From Bacillota bacterium (lineage in GTDB: Bacteria > Bacillota > Clostridia > Lachnospirales > Lachnospiraceae), in NCBI GenBank assembly GCA_023413555.1, contig JAEZPG010000122.1, positions 1 through 9,171 of the forward strand: a stretch of DNA of 9,171 nucleotides. The letters run 5' to 3'. Position numbers and translations under genes: made by a program. Under the pieces are notes generated by a model that saw only the letters and a program-made list of their open reading frames with translations, was not told the DNA's origin and made no database searches. This document shows, one piece after another, positions 6,927-9,171 of the stretch. The first letter of the stretch is position 1. Every line of letters begins with the position of its first letter.

Positions 6927-8204
6927 TTAAATAAGTGGTAAAACAATTCTTGTAATAAACTCATTCTCTTCCTGTGAAAAGCTCACCATACCTCCATGAC
7001 GCTTCACAATGGAGGAAACACTAAGAGACCCTATTCCTCCTTGCTCTTTTTTGGAAAGAGGCATTTTGTTCTCATCAAATACCGTTTTGTCATATACACT
7101 GTTCAGTAGTTTCATTTTCAACGTATAATTATCACATTCTGCAAAGAATCGGATATATCTATCATGAGACTTCCATTTTTCACAAGAATGAAATGCATTC
7201 TCTAGTATATTTGAAAGTATAGAACCTATTTCCGCATCTGAAATCGGAATGTTCTTTGGAATCTCTGCTTGTACACCATAGGAGATCCCTAAATTTCTTG
7301 CTTTTCGTGCGTATAACCGAAAAACAGCATTAGATGTTGCATTATCGCAATAAGCCTCCAATGCCGATTGAGATATATCCTTTACTTGACTTTCAAGATA
7401 CTCCTCTGCTCCTTTCACATCACCAGAAGTCAGATATTCTAAAATAAGTAAATTATGATGTCGTAAATCATGTCGACTTTGTTTGGCAGCTTGCAGAAAT
7501 TCGTCATATGAGGACAGTTCGGCCTCCAACAAGATGCGCTGAGCTTCTGATCTAATTTTTTCTTCCCGTAAGGTATATTCAGCCAAAATGACTTTAAATG
7601 AAACAAATATTCCGATATAAATAAATATTTCCATAATAATCAGAAGAATAATAGGAATATAGTTTTTAATAAGAGCTTGTTTAACATCTTTTGAAAGAAA
7701 ATAATAAAGGAAATTGACGAGCAGTGATATTGTAAGCAAGGAATAGATATACCAATGTTCGACTATCTTATAGTAAAATGGTCGGATAAAATGCCAGAAC
7801 AACACTTCGATGAAGCAAAAGATTATAAGTCGTAGAATACTATTACTCCAAGATGGATAAGGGAATAACCCACAGAGAAAATAACTTACGAATACAACTG
7901 AAAGATATATGTTAAGGATTGTATTGAAGCTAAAACACCATTGAGTAATAGAATCAAGAAATAACGGTTTTAATACTACAGCAATGCCAATTAGCATAAT
8001 TAAATCCATGATTACTACTAAGTCATAATTCCTCTTTAAGTAGCCATAGCTATCTGCTGCTATATTAATACTTAGAAGGATTGCCATCACCGTAATATAT
8101 ATCCAGTTACTTTTAAACCTTGGCTTCGACATAATATATATGAAAACCACAAGCATTATATTTGTAACTACGCAGCGAAACAGATCAGGGAGTATAATAT
8201 TCAT
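6927..8204 (-). CDS. GHKL-type sensor histidine kinase (AgrC-like, HPK10 family)
   Basis: Membrane sensor kinase of 425 residues. Seven hydrophobic segments fill the N-terminal half (about 5-25, 33-50, 61-80, 88-112, 122-142, 151-170 and 182-204) with no large extracellular loop, as in peptide-sensing kinases of this family. A charged helical linker (207-243) leads to the phospho-acceptor region RHDLRHH, with His245 the likely phosphorylated residue. The ATP-binding domain shows the N-box NILENA (332-337) and the G-box GGIG (389-392) of the HATPase_c_5 type. The ATG is preceded by GGAGG with 9-nt spacing, and it overlaps the stop of the regulator gene by 4 nt (ATGA), which indicates translational coupling. 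The signal is unknown: no AgrB or AgrD gene is visible. Its partner is the regulator encoded just upstream. Confidence 0.93.
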   Translation of the reverse strand: MNIILPDLFRCVVTNIMLVVFIYIMSKPRFKSNWIYITVMAILLSINIAADSYGYLKRNYDLVVIMDLIMLIGIAVVLKPLFLDSITQWCFSFNTILNIYLSVVFVSYFLCGLFPYPSWSNSILRLIIFCFIEVLFWHFIRPFYYKIVEHWYIYSLLTISLLVNFLYYFLSKDVKQALIKNYIPIILLIIMEIFIYIGIFVSFKVILAEYTLREEKIRSEAQRILLEAELSSYDEFLQAAKQSRHDLRHHNLLILEYLTSGDVKGAEEYLESQVKDISQSALEAYCDNATSNAVFRLYARKARNLGISYGVQAEIPKNIPISDAEIGSILSNILENAFHSCEKWKSHDRYIRFFAECDNYTLKMKLLNSVYDKTVFDENKMPLSKKEQGGIGSLSVSSIVKRHGGMVSFSQEENEFITRIVLPLI

Positions 8205-8941
8205 GAGTCATTACCTCCGAAAGAATAAGTAAAATATTTATCTGTAAGCTCGCGATAGCTACGACGTGCGATAGGTATGCTTATATTACCATATAACTTC
8301 ATGCAACTAGGTTCTATAGCATGGACGGCTTTCTGGTTGACAATAAACCCTTTGTATGGTGATAAGAATTGATGAGGTGACAACTTGTCCAACTCTTCCT
8401 GTAAAGATTTGAGACCTTCTCTTATAGATAGTACCTCTCGATCCTTAAGGTGTACCTGCTGCTCATGTTTATAGCTCTCTATGTACAAAATATCATCAAT
8501 ATTCACTGTTTTTACACCTCCACCCGTCAGCTTGTAGGACATCTTTTGTACCCTACTTTTCATAAAAGTTGCCACTGCCCTATCCATTGCATCGTTAATC
8601 TCGTTTTGTGTAAAAGGTTTAACAAGATAATGAACGGCCTTCAACGCAAATGCTACAACTGCAAAATCATCACTGGTAGTCAAAAAGATAATCTCTGTTT
8701 TATCTTTGCGTCTTCGAATTTCTTTTGCTACCTCAATACCGTTTATACCTGGCATAAAAATATCTAAAAGAAGTATATCATATCCCCCATTATGGGTCAC
8801 TTTTTCCAATAACAAAAACGGATTATCAAAGCAGACCACTTTAATGGGAGAGACGGTCTGCGTTATTATATATTGCTCAATCGCTTTTCTCATCACGTCT
8901 AGCTGCTCATGGCAGTCATCACATATAGCAATATTAAGCAC
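8201..8941 (-). CDS. LytTR-family response regulator (AgrA-like)
   Basis: Cytoplasmic DNA-binding regulator of 246 residues, a normal length for the family. The receiver domain (1-125) has the acidic pair Asp8-Asp9, phospho-acceptor Asp60 (LLLDIFMPG), Thr88 in FLTTS and Lys108 in VKPF, so all conserved phosphorylation-site residues are present. The LytTR DNA-binding domain spans about 135-238, with the family patterns YIESYKHEQQVHL, SPYKGFIVN and IPIARRSYRELTDKYF. The start is GTG at 8939-8941; the ribosome site is weak (AAGGG about 8 nt upstream) and no better start is seen. It is the first gene of a two-gene operon with the kinase, overlapping it by 4 nt. LytTR proteins bind paired direct repeats; a fitting pair lies at 6541-6574 before the lectin operon. 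Confidence 0.94.
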   Translation of the reverse strand: MLNIAICDDCHEQLDVMRKAIEQYIITQTVSPIKVVCFDNPFLLLEKVTHNGGYDILLLDIFMPGINGIEVAKEIRRRKDKTEIIFLTTSDDFAVVAFALKAVHYLVKPFTQNEINDAMDRAVATFMKSRVQKMSYKLTGGGVKTVNIDDILYIESYKHEQQVHLKDREVLSIREGLKSLQEELDKLSPHQFLSPYKGFIVNQKAVHAIEPSCMKLYGNISIPIARRSYRELTDKYFTYSFGGNDS

Positions 8942-8976
8942 CCTAGATTCCCTTCTTTCTCTTAATAATTACAGTT

Positions 8977-9005
8977 ATTATATAATTTATGGATTATATA
9001 GTCTA
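8977..9005 (-). promoter_or_regulatory. Candidate promoter of the regulator-kinase operon
   Basis: A perfect TATAAT -10 (8977-8982) with 17 bp to TAGACT (9000-9005; four of six bases match the -35 consensus) lies between the upstream terminator and the GTG start. Transcription would begin near 8970. The region is very AT-rich and holds a second TATAAT at 8993-8998 and a TTGACT at 9030-9035 that is not well spaced to any -10, so other pairings are possible. Confidence 0.55.
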
Positions 9006-9037
9006 TATAATTTTAAATTCGCTAAGTTTAGTCAAAT

Positions 9038-9081
9038 AAAAAACAAGAACTTCCTTGTAGATTTCCTACTCGAAAGTTCTT
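9038..9081 (-). terminator. Rho-independent terminator of the right-edge gene
   Basis: On the - strand AAGAACTTTC (9072-9081) pairs with GGAAGTTCTT (9045-9054) over 10 bp including one G-T pair. An inner GTAG/CTAC stem extends it, and six T follow (9038-9043). It starts 9 nt after the stop codon at 9091, so it ends that gene and isolates the regulator-kinase operon from upstream reading. Confidence 0.9.
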
Positions 9082-9090
9082 ATTTTTACG

Positions 9091-9171
9091 CTATTTAACA
9101 GCTTTTTTAGAGTACTCCGTAGTCACTAACAAACTATAATCAGCCTTCTTGTCTAACTGCCCAGCCTTATC
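9091..9171 (-). CDS. C-terminal end of an unidentified protein (partial)
   Basis: The last 26 codons and a TAG stop of a - strand gene that begins beyond the right edge. The visible end has pieces such as QLDKKADYSLLVTTEY and finishes SKKAVK; it is lysine-rich, with no membrane segment or motif that names a family. The stop is followed after 9 nt by a terminator in the same direction, which supports a real gene. No function can be given from this fragment. Confidence 0.6.
   Translation of the reverse strand, partial: DKAGQLDKKADYSLLVTTEYSKKAVK

Noticed and set aside
8971..8979. ACAGTTATT on the + strand, close to the LytTR (AgrA) half-site consensus, near the regulator promoter
   Set aside because: One consensus position fails and there is no second copy at 21-22 bp, so a functional autoregulatory site is not supported.
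8450..9098. Two open + strand frames antisense to the regulator gene and its upstream region
   Set aside because: No ribosome site or recognisable domain; the opposite strand holds an unambiguous receiver-LytTR protein and a terminator.

Overview
The window is AT-rich and has strong GGAGG-type ribosome sites, a PxTG cell-wall sorting tail and a GHKL/LytTR two-component system. Together these point to a low-GC Gram-positive, most likely a clostridial gut or rumen bacterium of Lachnospiraceae type. The taxonomic call is inference; no marker gene is present.

Layout from left to right. Positions 2-58 hold the acidic C-terminal end of a + strand gene, closed by a strong terminator at 73-101. Everything else coding is on the - strand. 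A very large gene (109-6219) encodes a 2036-residue secreted, wall-anchored, multidomain surface protein. Its modules are a signal peptide, a glutamine-amidotransferase-like domain, two copies of an unrecognised domain, a C-type lectin domain with a complete Ca2+ site, many Ig/MBG/X2-like beta modules, a QK-rich spacer, an EPKTG sorting motif, a membrane anchor and a basic tail. Just upstream, 27 nt away, is a 70-residue cysteine-rich protein (6247-6459) with a TTG start. The two genes look co-transcribed from a promoter near 6506-6534. Directly upstream of that promoter is a pair of 13-bp direct repeats with 21-bp period (6541-6574). A long hairpin terminator (6599-6642) separates this unit from the next one. 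Positions 6643-6926 hold no convincing gene, only a 53-codon open stretch that looks like a remnant. Then come a GHKL sensor kinase (6927-8204) and a LytTR response regulator (8201-8941, GTG start), overlapping by 4 nt and led by their own promoter (8977-9005). A terminator at 9038-9081 closes an unrelated - strand gene whose last 26 codons run off the right edge.

How it may work together: the kinase/regulator pair is of the AgrC/AgrA general type but has no AgrB or AgrD partner here. Its regulator family binds paired direct repeats about two helical turns apart. Such a pair sits at the correct place before the weak -35 of the lectin operon. The simplest reading is a signal-controlled surface adhesin operon: the two-component system senses something at the membrane and switches on a giant Ca2+-lectin adhesin and a small cytoplasmic cysteine protein. 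The regulatory link is inference. The domain calls rest on motifs read directly from the sequence.
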